Source: Diprion similis (lineage: Eukaryota; Arthropoda; Insecta; Hymenoptera; Diprionidae). Taken from it: a stretch of DNA of 64,000 bases. The stretch covers positions 9,891,001 to 9,955,000 of the forward strand of contig NC_060105.1 of NCBI RefSeq assembly GCF_021155765.1, written 5' to 3'. The position numbers and the translations under genes were made by a program. Positions 40,020 to 52,493 of the stretch are shown here, piece after piece. The notes beneath the pieces were generated by a model. That model saw only the letters and a list, made by a program, of their open reading frames with translations, did not search any database and had not been told where the DNA came from. How positions within the stretch are numbered: position 1 is the stretch's first letter; each line of letters starts with the position of its first letter.

Positions 40020-41554
40020 TGAGTTAAGCGAATCGGAGAAATTTCAGCGTGAAATTTTTCCTGGTATCAGGAGCACATCTAAGCCGAAGAGGTCTACCAA
40101 ACACAGGAACTGATTGATTGACTGCTTGCGACGTTGATACTGTGTGCTTTGATGCACGCCTGCTTGCTTGAGACGGCATGTGATCGCTTGCTTACATGCT
40201 ACATCCGCTTAGAATTGGGAAAATCGGAGAAATTTCAGCATAAAATTACTCCTGGTATCAGGAGAACATCTAAGCCGAGGAGGTCTTCTGAAAACAGGGA
40301 CTGATTGATTGACTGCTTGCGAGGTTGATACTGTGTGCTTTGATGCATGCCTGCTTGCTTGAGACGGCATGTGATCGCTTGCTTACATGCTACATCCGCT
40401 TAGAATTAGGAAAATCGGAGAAATTTCAGCATAAAATTACTCCTGGTATCAGGAGAACATCTGAGCCGAGGAGGTCTTCTAAAAACAGGGACTGATTGAT
40501 TGACTGCTTGCGAGGTTGATACTGTGTGCTTTGATGCATGCCTGCTTGCTTGAGAAGGCATGTGATCGCTTGCTTACATGCTACATCCGCTTAGAATTAG
40601 GAAAATCGGAGAAATTTCAGCATAAAATTACTCCTGGTATCAGGAGAACATCTGAGCCGAGGAGGTCTTTCAAAAACAGGGACTGATTGATTGACTGCTT
40701 GCGAGGTTGATACTGTGTGCTTTGATGCATGCCTGCTTGCTTGAGAAGGCATGTGATCGCTTGCTTACGTGCTACATTCGCTTAGAATTAGGCAAATCGG
40801 AGAAATTTCAGCAGAAAATTGCTCCTGGTATCAGGAGAACATCTGAGCCGAGGAGGTCTTCTAAAAACAGGGACTGATTGATTGACTGCTTGCGACGTTG
40901 ATACCGTGTGCTTTGATGCATGCCTGCTTGCTTGAGACGGCATGTGATCGCTTGCTTACATGCTACATCCGCTTAGAATTAGGAAAATCGGAGAAATTTC
41001 AGCATAAAATTACTCCTGGTATCAGGAGAACATCTGAGCCGAGGAGGTCTTCTAAAAACAGGGACTGATTGATTGACTGCTTGCGACGTTGATACTGTGT
41101 GCTTTAATGCATGCCTGCTTGCTTGAGATGGCATGTGAACGCTTGCTTACATGCTTCATCCGCTTAGAATTAGGCAAATCGGAGAAATTTCAGCAGAAAA
41201 TTGCTCCTGGTATCAGGAGAACATCTGAGCCGAGGAGGTCTTTCAAAAACGGGGACTGATTGATTGACTGCTTGCGACGTTGATACTGTGTGCTTTGATG
41301 CATGCCTGCTTGCCTGAGAAGGCATGTGATCGCTTGCTTACGTGCTACATTCGCTTAGAATTAGGCAAATCGGAGAAATTTTGGCAGAAAATTGCTCCTG
41401 GTATCAGGAGAACATCTGAGCCGAGGAGGTCTTTCAAAAACAGGGACTGATTGATTGACTGCTTGCGACGTTGATACTGTGTGCTTTCTTGCATGCCTGC
41501 TTGCTTGAGACGGCATGTGAACGCTTGCTTACATGCTACATCCGCTTAGAATTA

Positions 41555-44470
41555 GGCAAATCGGAGAAATTTCAGCAGAAAATTGCTCCTGGTATCAGGA
41601 GAACATCTGAGCCGAGGAGGTCTTCTAAAAACAGGGACTGATTGATTGACTGCTTGCGAGGTTGATACTGTGTGCTTTGATGCATGCCTGCTTGCTTGAG
41701 AAGGCATGTGATCGCTTGCTTACGTGCTACATTCGCTTAGAATTAGGCAAATCAGAGAAATTTCAGCAGAAAATTGCTCCTGGTATCAGGAGATTATCTG
41801 AGCCGAGGAGGTCTTCTAAAAACAGGGACTGATTGATTGACTGCTTGCGACGTTGATACTGTGTGCTTTGATGCATGCCTGCTTGCTTGAGAAGGCATGT
41901 GATCGCTTGCTTACGTGCTACATTCGCTTAGAATTAGGCAAATCGGAGAAATTTCAGCAGAAAATTGCTCCTGGTATCAGGAGAACATCTGAGCCGAGGA
42001 GGTCTTCTAAAAACAGGGACTGATTGATTGACTGCTTGCGACGTTGATACTGTGTGCTTTGATGCATGCCTGCTTGCCTGAGAAGGCATGTGATCGCTTG
42101 CTTACGAGCTACATTCGCTTAGAATTAGGCAAATCGGAGAAATTTCAGCAGAAAATTGCTCCTGGTATCAGGAGAACATCTGAGCCGAGGAGGTCTTTCA
42201 AAAACAGGGACTGATTGATTGACTGCTTGCCAGGTTGATACTGTGTGCTTTGATGCATGCCTGCTTGCTTGAGACGGCATGTGATCGCTTGCTTACGTGC
42301 TACATTCGCTTAGAATTAGGCAAATCGGAGAAATTTTAGCAGAAAATTGCTCCTGGTATCAGGAGAACATCTGAGCCGAGGAGGTCTTTCAAAAACAGGG
42401 ACTGATTGATTGACTGCTTGCGACGTTGATACTGTGTGCTTTCTTGCATGCCTGCTTGCTTGAGACGGCATGTGAACGCTTGCTTACATGCTATATCCGC
42501 TTAGAATTAGGAAAATCGGAGAAATTTCAGCATAAAATTACTCCTGGTATCAGGAGAACATCTGAGTCGAGGAGGTCTTCTAAAAACAGGGACTGATTGA
42601 TTGACTGCTTGCGAGGTTGATACTGTGTGCTTTGATGCATGCCTGCTTGCTTGAGAAGGCATGTGATCGCTTGCTTACGTGCTACATTCGCTTAGAATCA
42701 GGCAAATCGGAGAAATTTCAGCAGAAAATTGCTCCTGGTATCAGGAGATTATCTGAGCCGAGGAGGTCTTCTAAAAACAGGGACTGATTGATTGACTGCT
42801 TGCGACGTAGATACTGTGTGCTTTGATGCATGCCTGCTTGCTTGAGAAGGCATGTGATCGCTTGCTTACGTGCTACATTCGCTTAGAATTAGGCAAATCG
42901 GAGAAATTTCAGCAGAAAATTGCTCCTGGTATCAGGAGAACATCTGAGCCGAGGAGGTCTTCTAAAAACAGGGACTGATTGATTGACTGCTTGCGACGTT
43001 GATACCGTGTGCTTTGATGCATGCCTGCTTGCTTGAGACGGCATGTGATCGCTTGCTTACATGCTACATCCGCTTAGAATTAGGAAAATCGGAGAAATTT
43101 CAGCATAAAATTACTCCTGGTATCAGGAGAACATCTGAGCCGAGGAGGTCTTCTAAAAACAGGGACTGATTGATTGACTGCTTGCGACGTTGATACTGTG
43201 TGCTTTGATGCATGCCTGCTTGCCTGAGAAGGCATGTGATCGCTTGCTTACGAGCTACATTCGCTTAGAATTAGGCAAATCGGAGAAATTTCAGCAGAAA
43301 ATTGCTCCTGGTATCAGGAGAACATCTGAGCCGAGGAGGTCTTTCAAAAACAGGGACTGATTGATTGACTGCTTGCGAGGTTGATACTGTGTGCTTTGAT
43401 GCATGCCTGCTTGCTTGAGACGGCATGTGATCGCTCGCTTACGTGCTACATTCGCTTAGAATTAGGCAAATCGGAGAAATTTTAGCAGAAAATTGCTCCT
43501 GGTATCAGGAGAACATCTGAGCCGAGGAGGTCTTTTAAAAACAGGGACTGATTGATTGACTGCTTGCGACGTTGATACTGTGTGCTTTCTTGCATGCCTG
43601 CTTGCTTGAGACGGCATGTGAACGCTTGCTTACATGCTACATCCGCTTAGAATTAGGCAAATCGGAGAAATTTCAGCAGAAAATTGCTCCTGGTATCAGG
43701 AGAACATCTGAGCCGAGGAGGTCTTCTAAAAACAGGGACTGATTGATTGACTGCTTGCGAGGTTGATACTGTGTGCTTTGATGCATGCCTGCTTGCTTGA
43801 GAAGGCATGTGATCGCTTGCTTACGTGCTACATTCGCTTAGAATTAGGCAAATCGGAGAAATTTCAGCAGAAAATTGCTCCTGGTATCAGGAGATTATCT
43901 GAGCCGAGGAGGTCTTCTAAAAACAGGGACTGATTGATTGATTGCTTGCGACGTTGATACTGTGTGCTTTGATGCATGCCTGCTTGCTTGAGACGGCATG
44001 TGATCGCTTGCTTACATGCTACATCCGCTTAGAATTAGGAAAATCGGAGAAATTTCAGCATAAAATTACTCCTGGTATCAGGAGAACATCTGAGCCGAGG
44101 AGGTCTTTCAAAAACAGGGACTGATTGATTGACTGCTTGCGAGGTTGATACTGTGTGCTTTGATGCATGCCTGCTTGCTTGAGAAGGCATGTGATCGCTT
44201 GCTTACGTGCTACATTCGCTTAGAATTAGGCAAATCGGAGAAATTTCAGCAGAAAATTGCTCCTGGTATCAGGAGAACATCTGAGCCGAGGAGGTCTTCT
44301 AAAAACAGGGACTGATTGATTGACTGCTTGCGACGTTGATACCGTGTGCTTTGATGCATGCCTGCTTGCTTGAGACGGCATGTGATCGTTTGCTTACATG
44401 CTACATCCGCTTAGAATTAGGAAAATCGGAGAAATTTCAGCATAAAATTACTCCTGGTATCAGGAGAACA
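41555..44470. repeat. Higher-order repeat block of the 191 bp satellite, copy 1
   Basis: This block matches 44802-47717 at a fixed offset of 3,247 bases (17 x 191). Diagnostic variants recur at that offset: GATTATCTG at 41792, 42747, 43893; CTTTCTTGC at 42439, 43585; GACGTAGAT at 42804; GATCGTTTG at 44384. Confidence 0.85.
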
Positions 44471-44801
44471 TCTGAGCCGAGGAGGTCTTTCAAAAACGGG
44501 GACTGATTAATTGACTGCTTGCGACGTTGATACTGTGTGCTTTGATGCATGCCTGCTTGCCTGAGAAGGCATGTGAACGCTTGCTTACATGCTTCATCCG
44601 CTTAGAATTAGGCAAATCGGAGAAATTTCAGCAGAAAATTGCTCCTGGTATCAGGAGAACATCTGAGCCGAGGAGGTCTTTCAAAAACGGGGACTGATTA
44701 ATTGACTGCTTGCGACGTTGATACTGTGTGCTTTGATGCATGCCTGCTTGCCTGAGAAGGCATGTGATCGCTTGCTTACGAGCTACATTCGCTTAGAATC
44801 A

Positions 44802-47717
44802 GGCAAATCGGAGAAATTTCAGCAGAAAATTGCTCCTGGTATCAGGAGAACATCTGAGCCGAGGAGGTCTTCTAAAAACAGGGACTGATTGATTGACTGC
44901 TTGCGAGGTTGATACTGTGTGCTTTGATGCATGCCTGCTTGCTTGAGAAGGCATGTGATCGCTTGCTTACGTGCTACATTCGCTTAGAATTAGGCAAATC
45001 GGAGAAATTTCAGCAGAAAATTGCTCCTGGTATCAGGAGATTATCTGAGCCGAGGAGGTCTTCTAAAAACAGGGACTGATTGATTGACTGCTTGCGACGT
45101 TGATACTGTGTGCTTTGATGCATGCCTGCTTGCTTGAGAAGGCATGTGATCGCTTGCTTACGTGCTACATTCGCTCAGAATTAGGCAAATCGGAGAAATT
45201 TCAGCAGAAAATTGCTCCTGGTATCAGGAGAACATCTGAGCCGAGGAGGTCTTCTAAAAACAGGGACTGATTGATTGACTGCTTGCGACGTTGATACTGT
45301 GTGCTTTGATGCATGCCTGCTTGCCTGAGAAGGCATGTGATCGCTTGCTTACGAGCTACATTCGCTTAGAATTAGGCAAATCGGAGAAATTTCAGCAGAA
45401 AATTGCTCCTGGTATCAGGAGAACATCTGAGCCGAGGAGGTCTTTCAAAAACAGGGACTGATTGATTGACTGCTTGCCAGGTTGATACTGTGTGCTTTGA
45501 TGCATGCCTGCTTGCTTGAGACGGCATGTGATCGCTTGCTTACGTGCTACATTCGCTTAGAATTAGGCAAATCGGAGAAATTTTAGCAGAAAATTGCTCC
45601 TGGTATCAGGAGAACATCTGAGCCGAGGAGGTCTTTCAAAAACAGGGACTGATTGATTGACTGCTTGCGACGTTGATACTGTGTGCTTTCTTGCATGCCT
45701 GCTTGCTTGAGACGGCATGTGAACGCTTGCTTACATGCTATATCCGCTTAGAATTAGGCAAATCGGAGAAATTTCAGCAGAAAATTGCTCCTGGTATCAG
45801 GAGAACATCTGAGCCGAGGAGGTCTTCTAAAAACAGGGACTGATTGATTGACTGCTTGCGAGGTTGATACTGTGTGCTTTGATGCATGCCTGCTTGCTTG
45901 AGAAGGCATGTGATCGCTTGCTTACGTGCTACATTCGCTTAGAATTAGGCAAATCGGAGAAATTTCAGCAGAAAATTGCTCCTGGTATCAGGAGATTATC
46001 TGAGCCGAGGAGGTCTTCTAAAAACAGGGACTGATTGATTGACTGCTTGCGACGTAGATACTGTGTGCTTTGATGCATGCCTGCTTGCTTGAGAAGGCAT
46101 GTGATCGCTTGCTTACGTGCTACATTCGCTTAGAATTAGGCAAATCGGAGAAATTTCAGCAGAAAATTGCTCCTGGTATCAGGAGAACATCTGAGCCGAG
46201 GAGGTCTTCTAAAAACAGGGACTGATTGATTGACTGCTTGCGACGTTGATACCGTGTGCTTTGATGCATGCCTGCTTGCTTGAGACGGCATGTGATCGCT
46301 TGCTTACATGCTACATCCGCTTAGAATTAGGAAAATCGGAGAAATTTCAGCATAAAATTACTCCTGGTATCAGGAGAACATCTGAGCCGAGGAGGTCTTC
46401 TAAAAACAGGGACTGATTGATTGACTGCTTGCGACGTTGATACTGTGTGCTTTGATGCATGCCTGCTTGCCTGAGAAGGCATGTGATCGCTTGCTTACGA
46501 GCTACATTCGCTTAGAATTAGGCAAATCGGAGAAATTTCAGCAGAAAATTGCTCCTGGTATCAGGAGAACATCTGAGCCGAGGAGGTCTTTCAAAAACAG
46601 GGACTGATTGATTGACTGCTTGCGAGGTTCATACTGTGTGCTTTGATGCATGCCTGCTTGCTTGAGACGGCATGTGATCGCTCGCTTACGTGCTACATTC
46701 GCTTAGAATTAGGCAAATCGGAGAAATTTTAGCAGAAAATTGCTCCTGGTATCAGGAGAACATCTGAGCCGAGGAGGTCTTTTAAAAACAGGGACTGATT
46801 GATTGACTGCTTGCGACGTTGATACTGTGTGCTTTCTTGCATGCCTGCTTGCTTGAGACGGCATGTGAACGCTTGCTTACATGCTACATCCGCTTAGAAT
46901 TAGGCAAATCGGAGAAATTTCAGCAGAAAATTGCTCCCGGTATCAGGAGAACATCTGAGCCGAGGAGGTCTTCTAAAAACAGGGACTGATTGATTGACTG
47001 CTTGCGAGGTTGATACTGTGTGCTTTGATGCATGCCTGCTTGCTTGAGAAGGCATGTGATCGCTTGCTTACGTGCTACATTCGCTTAGAATTAGGCAAAT
47101 CGGAGAAATTTCAGCAGAAAATTGCTCCTGGTATCAGGAGATTATCTGAGCCGAGGAGGTCTTCTAAAAACAGGGACTGATTGATTGACTGCTTGCGACG
47201 TTGATACTGTGTGCTTTGATGCATGCCTGCTTGCTTGAGACGGCATGTGATCGCTTGCTTACATGCTACATCCGCTTAGAATTAGGAAAATCGGAGAAAT
47301 TTCAGCATAAAATTACTCCTGGTATCAGGAGAACATCTGAGCCGAGGAGGTCTTTCAAAAACAGGGACTGATTGATTGACTGCTTGCGAGGTTGATACTG
47401 TGTGCTTTGATGCATGCCTGCTTGCTTGAGAAGGCATGTGATCGCTTGCTTACGTGCTACATTCGCTTAGAATTAGGCAAATCGGAGAAATTTCAGCAGA
47501 AAATTGCTCCTGGTATCAGGAGAACATCTGAGCCGAGGAGGTCTTCTAAAAACAGGGACTGATTGATTGACTGCTTGCGACGTTGATACCGTGTGCTTTG
47601 ATGCATGCCTGCTTGCTTGAGACGGCATGTGATCGTTTGCTTACATGCTACATCCGCTTAGAATTAGGAAAATCGGAGAAATTTCAGCATAAAATTACTC
47701 CTGGTATCAGGAGAACA
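44802..47717. repeat. Higher-order repeat block of the 191 bp satellite, copy 2
   Basis: Partner of 41555-44470. The same rare variants appear at 45039, 45994, 47140 (GATTATCTG), 45686 and 46832 (CTTTCTTGC), 46051 (GACGTAGAT) and 47631 (GATCGTTTG), each exactly 3,247 bases on. Confidence 0.85.
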
Positions 47718-48326
47718 TCTGAGCCGAGGAGGTCTTCTAAAAACAGGGACTGATTGATTGACTGCTTGCGACGTTGATACTGTGTGCTTGAATGCATGCC
47801 TGCTTGCTTGAGATGGCATGTGAACGCTTGCTTACATGCTTCATCCGCTTAGAATTAGGCAAATCGGAGAAATTTCAGCAGAAAATTGCTCTTGGTATCA
47901 GGAGAACATCTGAGCCGAGGAGGTCTTTCAAAAACGGGGACTGATTAATTGACTGCTTGCGACGTTGATACTGTGTGCTTTGATGCACGCCTGCTTGCCT
48001 GAGAAGGCATGTGATCGCTTGCTTACGAGCTACATTCGCTTAGAATTAGGCAAATCGGAGAAATTTCAGCAGAAAATTGCTCCTGGTATCAGGAGAACAT
48101 CTGAGCCGAGGAGGTCTTTCAAAAACGGGGACTGATTAATTGACTGCTTGCGACGTTGATACTGTGTGCTTTGATGCATGCCTGCTTGCTCGAGAAGGAA
48201 TGTGATCGCTTGCTTACGTGCTACATCCGCTTAGAATTAGGCAAATCGGAGAAATTTCAGCAGAAAACTGCTCCTGGTATCAGGAGAACATCTGAGCCGA
48301 GGAAGTCTTTCTTAACCGGGTATGGA

Positions 48327-48460
48327 TGCCTATAATTAGGCACTCTTACGTGACGTACGATCGGTTGCCTATAATTAGGAACTCCGTCGTGACGTAAGAT
48401 CGGTTGCCTATAATTAGGCGATAATACATCACGTGAAACTGGTTGCCTCTAATCAGGCTG
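48327..48460. repeat. 39 bp minisatellite next to the 191 bp array
   Basis: TGCCTATAATTAGG starts at 48327, 48366 and 48405, with a diverged TGCCTCTAATCAGG at 48444: about 3.5 units of 39 bases, each with a GTGACGTA-type core and ending ATCGGT. It sits within 20 bases of the end of the 191 bp array. Confidence 0.85.
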
Positions 48461-48775
48461 CCCTCGACGATTACTCTATTATCACTCTGTTTCTTAGATA
48501 CAAGTTTGTGGAAATTTCTGATGACATGCAGTGGGGACAGGTAAGTGATAAGTCATAAATTTTGTATTTATATTTTTATTTAGGCTCTACAGACATGTTA
48601 TCAACGATTAGTTCTATGGACGTAGGATTCTTATTTTCTATTCAAATTCATATAAAACTAATAAACAAGAAGATTGGCTACAGAACCCCAAAAAAAAATA
48701 CCTGCAACCATATCTCTGGCGAATATAGAGTTAAACTTGATAATCTCAATGAAATTGTTAATACTAAGTTGAAAC
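48461..48775. other. Unique spacer between minisatellite and relic units
   Basis: AT-rich sequence with no gene or repeat that I can support. Confidence 0.4.
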
Positions 48776-50030
48776 GCTCCACGCTTTTTTTGTTGTGTTT
48801 TCTGAGTCCCTGGGCGTCCAATTAATCTAGAAAGGGTCATACAAATTGATTCCGAGACGAAAAATTCCTGTCTTCAAAAATGACCAAAAACGTAAGGCTA
48901 ACCCCTTTGGATTTTTTGCGAAAATTTCGACGATTCTTAAAAGTGCTGTAATAAATTCTTTAAGGCACTATTCCAACGTAATTTTGCGAGAGAAATCGAT
49001 TGAGCGCAGACCGAATGCGCTGCGAGCAACGGATCAAAAGTTACAGCCCGAAAACGAAAGACGTATTTTCTCAATTTTTCTGCTGCTGCTCTTCGCGTCG
49101 TAATTTCTCTGCTGTAGGTCCTACGCTTTCTTCACTTTGTTTTGTGAGTTCCTGGGCGTCCAATTAATCTAGAAAGGGTCATACAAATCGATTCCGAGAC
49201 GAAAAATTCTCAGCTCCAAAAATGACCAAAAAAGTAAGGCTTACCCCTTTGAAATTTTTGCAAAAATTTCGACGATTTCGAATAGTGCTGACCCTGATGA
49301 TTCAGGGCACTATTTTGAAGTGAATTTGCGAGAGAAACTGATCAGGCGCAGTCCCAATACGCTGCGAGTAACAGATCAAAAGTTACAGCCAAAAAACGGA
49401 AGACGTATTTTCCTAATTTTTCTGCTGCTGGTCCCACACTCTCATTGCTGTGTTATCTTAGTTTCTGGGTGTCCAATCAATTCAGAAACGGTCATACGAA
49501 TCGATGTCGAGAAGGAAATTTTTCGGCTTTGAAAATGACGATAAAATTAAGACTAACCCTGTTTGATACGTGGTGAAATCTTGACGTTTCCGAAAAGTGC
49601 TGCAACTGTGTTTCAGATGCACTATTTCATTGTAATTTCGCGAACGAAAACAATTGAGCGCGGGCGGAATACGCCGTGATCGATGGATCAACAGTTACAT
49701 CGAAAAACCGAAACACTTCAGTTTCTCATTTATTTGCTGCTGGTTTCTTTTTCGTCATTTTGCGGCTGTTGGACACATCGTATTTTTTATGTATTTTCTG
49801 CTCTTTTTTGGGTTTAATCAGTCCGGGGAACGTCAACCAAACGGATTTCCAAGCAAAAATTACTGAACTAAAAAAAAGTAAGGCCAACAACCTTCTGCGA
49901 GTCTTGCGGGCGCAACACATTGGGCGCATTTTGAATTTTGCTGTAAGCTACAGTCGACAAGCTCAAGCCAAAAAACCAGGACGTCTTTCTGTTCCTCGCA
50001 GCTCACCGTCTTCTGCTGTTGTATATTAAC
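48776..50030. repeat. Three to four decayed 304-type satellite units, right side
   Basis: Same-strand landmarks equivalent to CGTAATTTTGCGAGAG lie near 48976, 49318 and 49629, so spacings are about 340 and 310 rather than 304. The first retains AAGGCTAACCCCTTTGGAT and GTTTTCTGAGTCCCTGGGCG; the last is much more diverged. One unit has the longer form with a ~40 base insertion, like the unit at 39351-39600. Confidence 0.8.
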
Positions 50031-50659
50031 TCACCAGACTGCATTTCTGAGAGTCGGATTAGGCTTCTTATTATCTAATATAAAAATCTTATTAACCATC
50101 TTATCTTATCTTATATTATTATCTTATCTTATTAAACATAGCAAGGTTCAGCTGATGAACAGCGTATGACAAGTGACATCTGAAATACAAGAAATCTGCA
50201 ACCGGTTCTTGAAAGGGTGGGGCTGAAAAATCCGAAGCTCATAGGTTGAAGTTTCAATTCATTTAATGAGCCTTAATTGTAGTACAAGCGTATTTGTGTC
50301 AGTGTATAATAATCTAACAATTTGACAAATAGAGATCAATGAATATACAAAGTGGAATGCAAACATGTGATTGAACATTAACATGAGAAATCTAATTCTC
50401 ATACTAGGAAATGCATCTTGTACACATTGTCTTCAGCACAACATGAAAACCACAATATCAGATAGTGATTATGATACTTTCAACATACGGCCAAAGTTCT
50501 GGCTTGCTTACCGTCGCAACACATCTCTGCAGGATACGATGTATCATGTAAAATATCATACTGTCTATACATTACGTAACCTGCTTATAATCAATTATAT
50601 AAAATCAATTTTTACGGTATTTCCGTAGTATTTTTGAAACTGTTCGTTTACTATTCTGT

Positions 50660-50800
50660 ATCTCGTTTTTACACCCCTGAAGGTCCTACCGTAAATAAAT
50701 AATTTAGGTCACCCCTCTGGATTCTTGGCCAGAATCTTCATTGTTAGGAATACTACTGGAATCAATTCTTTGACGCATTATTTCGTTATAATTTTTTTCC
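50660..50800. repeat. Highly diverged 304-type unit
   Basis: Co-linear but weak match to the satellite: GGTCACCCCTCTGGATTCTT, then AATCAATTCTTTGACGCATT, then ATTTCGTTATAATTT correspond in order to the GGCTAACCCCTTTG, AATTCTTTCAGGCCC and CGACGTAATTTT landmarks. Ancient relic. Confidence 0.5.
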
Positions 50801-52493
50801 TTACCGTAGACTTCTGATTTTTAACAACTTATCAACTTATATGAACCAAGTATCAATTATAATCATTCTTTTACATATTATCAATAAGCACCTATTCGAT
50901 ACATCAAGTGAAAGACGAATGAATATTTTCACCCGAAATTGAAAAATATTTCGACCAAAACTATCATCAAATAAATTCCCAATATTAAGACTTCATACTG
51001 AAATTTACGAAACTTTTGTTTCAAATGCACCGTTTCAAAAAAATATTGAATGATCAATCAATCGATCAAGTTTTACCGATTCAATCGAGTCATGTTCGAT
51101 GATTTTTTTGAACTCGAAATACCGAACACACTACATATTTTCATTTTCAATCACGTATGCAACGATGCAACCTTCATATTTAATCGTATCTTCATTTGTC
51201 ATGTTCATTCGTTATCTCTACTGTTATTGATTTATCATTCGATTAAAATTCAGACATCGAGACGCATATCCATTTTCCAAATTATGTACTAAATGTATTG
51301 TGCCTATAAATAAAGATCGTCTGATAACCAAGTATTTATTTCTATCGCGTCGTTACTGAGAATCCTTTGCGGAGTTTAGATTACCTCCGAACTACTGTGA
51401 CTGTTGACAAAACTGGTGAGTATGAACTCATTCGGGACGAAACTGATCTCCGTCCTGCATCAAACTGTCTGGCTTATTGTCAGTCATTAATACTTTGAAA
51501 CTGAAACCATGTTTGCCGTAATTTAAAATAGTGATTCTGGGGGTTAATCAGCAGTAGTTCTTGCAAAATGAAAGATTTCATTACCTGAGATAGAACTGTT
51601 TTGCATAGCGATGCCGTTATGTTCTCCTTCAAATAGCACGAATATATTATTCTTCATTTTCTACCATGTATTAAGATTACTTGCAACATTTTTTAAATAT
51701 GGGCATTCCTCCCAAAATTTGGATTCAAGCCCTTTTGAAAATCATCAGATCGTCAGATTTTAATATTCTCTTTTTTCTTTGTGGTGTAGAATTACAAGCT
51801 GGCGAAACTGAGGTTCCTGAAGCGCAACTTTATTCTCCCAGAGTGCACGAGTAAGGAAGGTCAGTAGTACCAAAGCTTGCTATTGTTAGCAGAAGTGACG
51901 TAACTATCAGTAATCGAAAATAGTAGAAAGGAACTATTAAGATTTTGTATTTTTTTTTACTCATTTTTGAATATATAGCCTCAATTTTTTAGGTCTAGTC
52001 TCTCATTCTAATAATATAATTCTAATTGTTGATGAATAAAAACTCGCCGTAGAGTATGAATCAGTGATTAAAGTGACAATTAATAATTACAACCAGTTTT
52101 TTGGGCATCTGGTGTAGGGACCAAGGTGTATCGAGAATTGAATACGTTCTCTTAGAAAAGTCGTGAAAAACTAACTCGCATGCATTGGACGAGTGTCCAG
52201 TTGTGATATTGTGTCTAATCGTTTTATTTGTTTATTACAGCGAAGTTGCGTCGTTGCCGTCTGTTTGAGAACGCAAAGTTTGGTCGAAAACGCAAAGGAG
52301 CTACAAGACAAGTGCGTACTGCTTGAATGAATTTGATTTATGGTATATTTTTCATTTCTGATATCCGAAGAAAATATCACCTGCGATAGATAATACTAGA
52401 GGGTCTGAACGTAATTCAGTACCAATCAGATTTGATAAATCGTTCAAGCGAGTGGTTTGAATTGGTTGGTATTTTTGCTATCGCCGTTGAGCA
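50801..52493. other. Spacer upstream of the ankyrin gene
   Basis: AT-rich, no supported gene. The promoter of the ankyrin gene should lie near its right end. A short TTATC-type simple repeat lies at about 50096-50140, to the left of this interval. Confidence 0.4.

Larger units (their letters stand above)
40020..48310. repeat. 191 bp satellite array, about 43 units
   Basis: The landmark TGATTGATTG (later TGATTAATTG) starts at 40111, 40302, 40493, 40684, 40875 and the last is at 48133: exactly 42 steps of 191 bases, so essentially no indels. Two main types alternate: GGAAAATCGG..CATAAAATTACTCC and GGCAAATCGG..CAGAAAATTGCTCC. Each unit has two conserved dyads, TCCTG-GTAT-CAGGA and GCATGCC..GGCATGT. 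The first unit is the most diverged, as expected of an array edge. Unrelated in sequence to the 304 bp satellite. Confidence 0.97.

Noticed and set aside
39273..44124. Open frames of 60-90 codons inside or at the edge of the satellites
   Set aside because: They arise from repeat sequence, shift from unit to unit and have no family signal.
32285..48310. Regular repeats that might look like a CRISPR array
   Set aside because: Units of 304 and 191 bases are repeated whole, with no variable spacers, in a eukaryotic locus; these are satellites.
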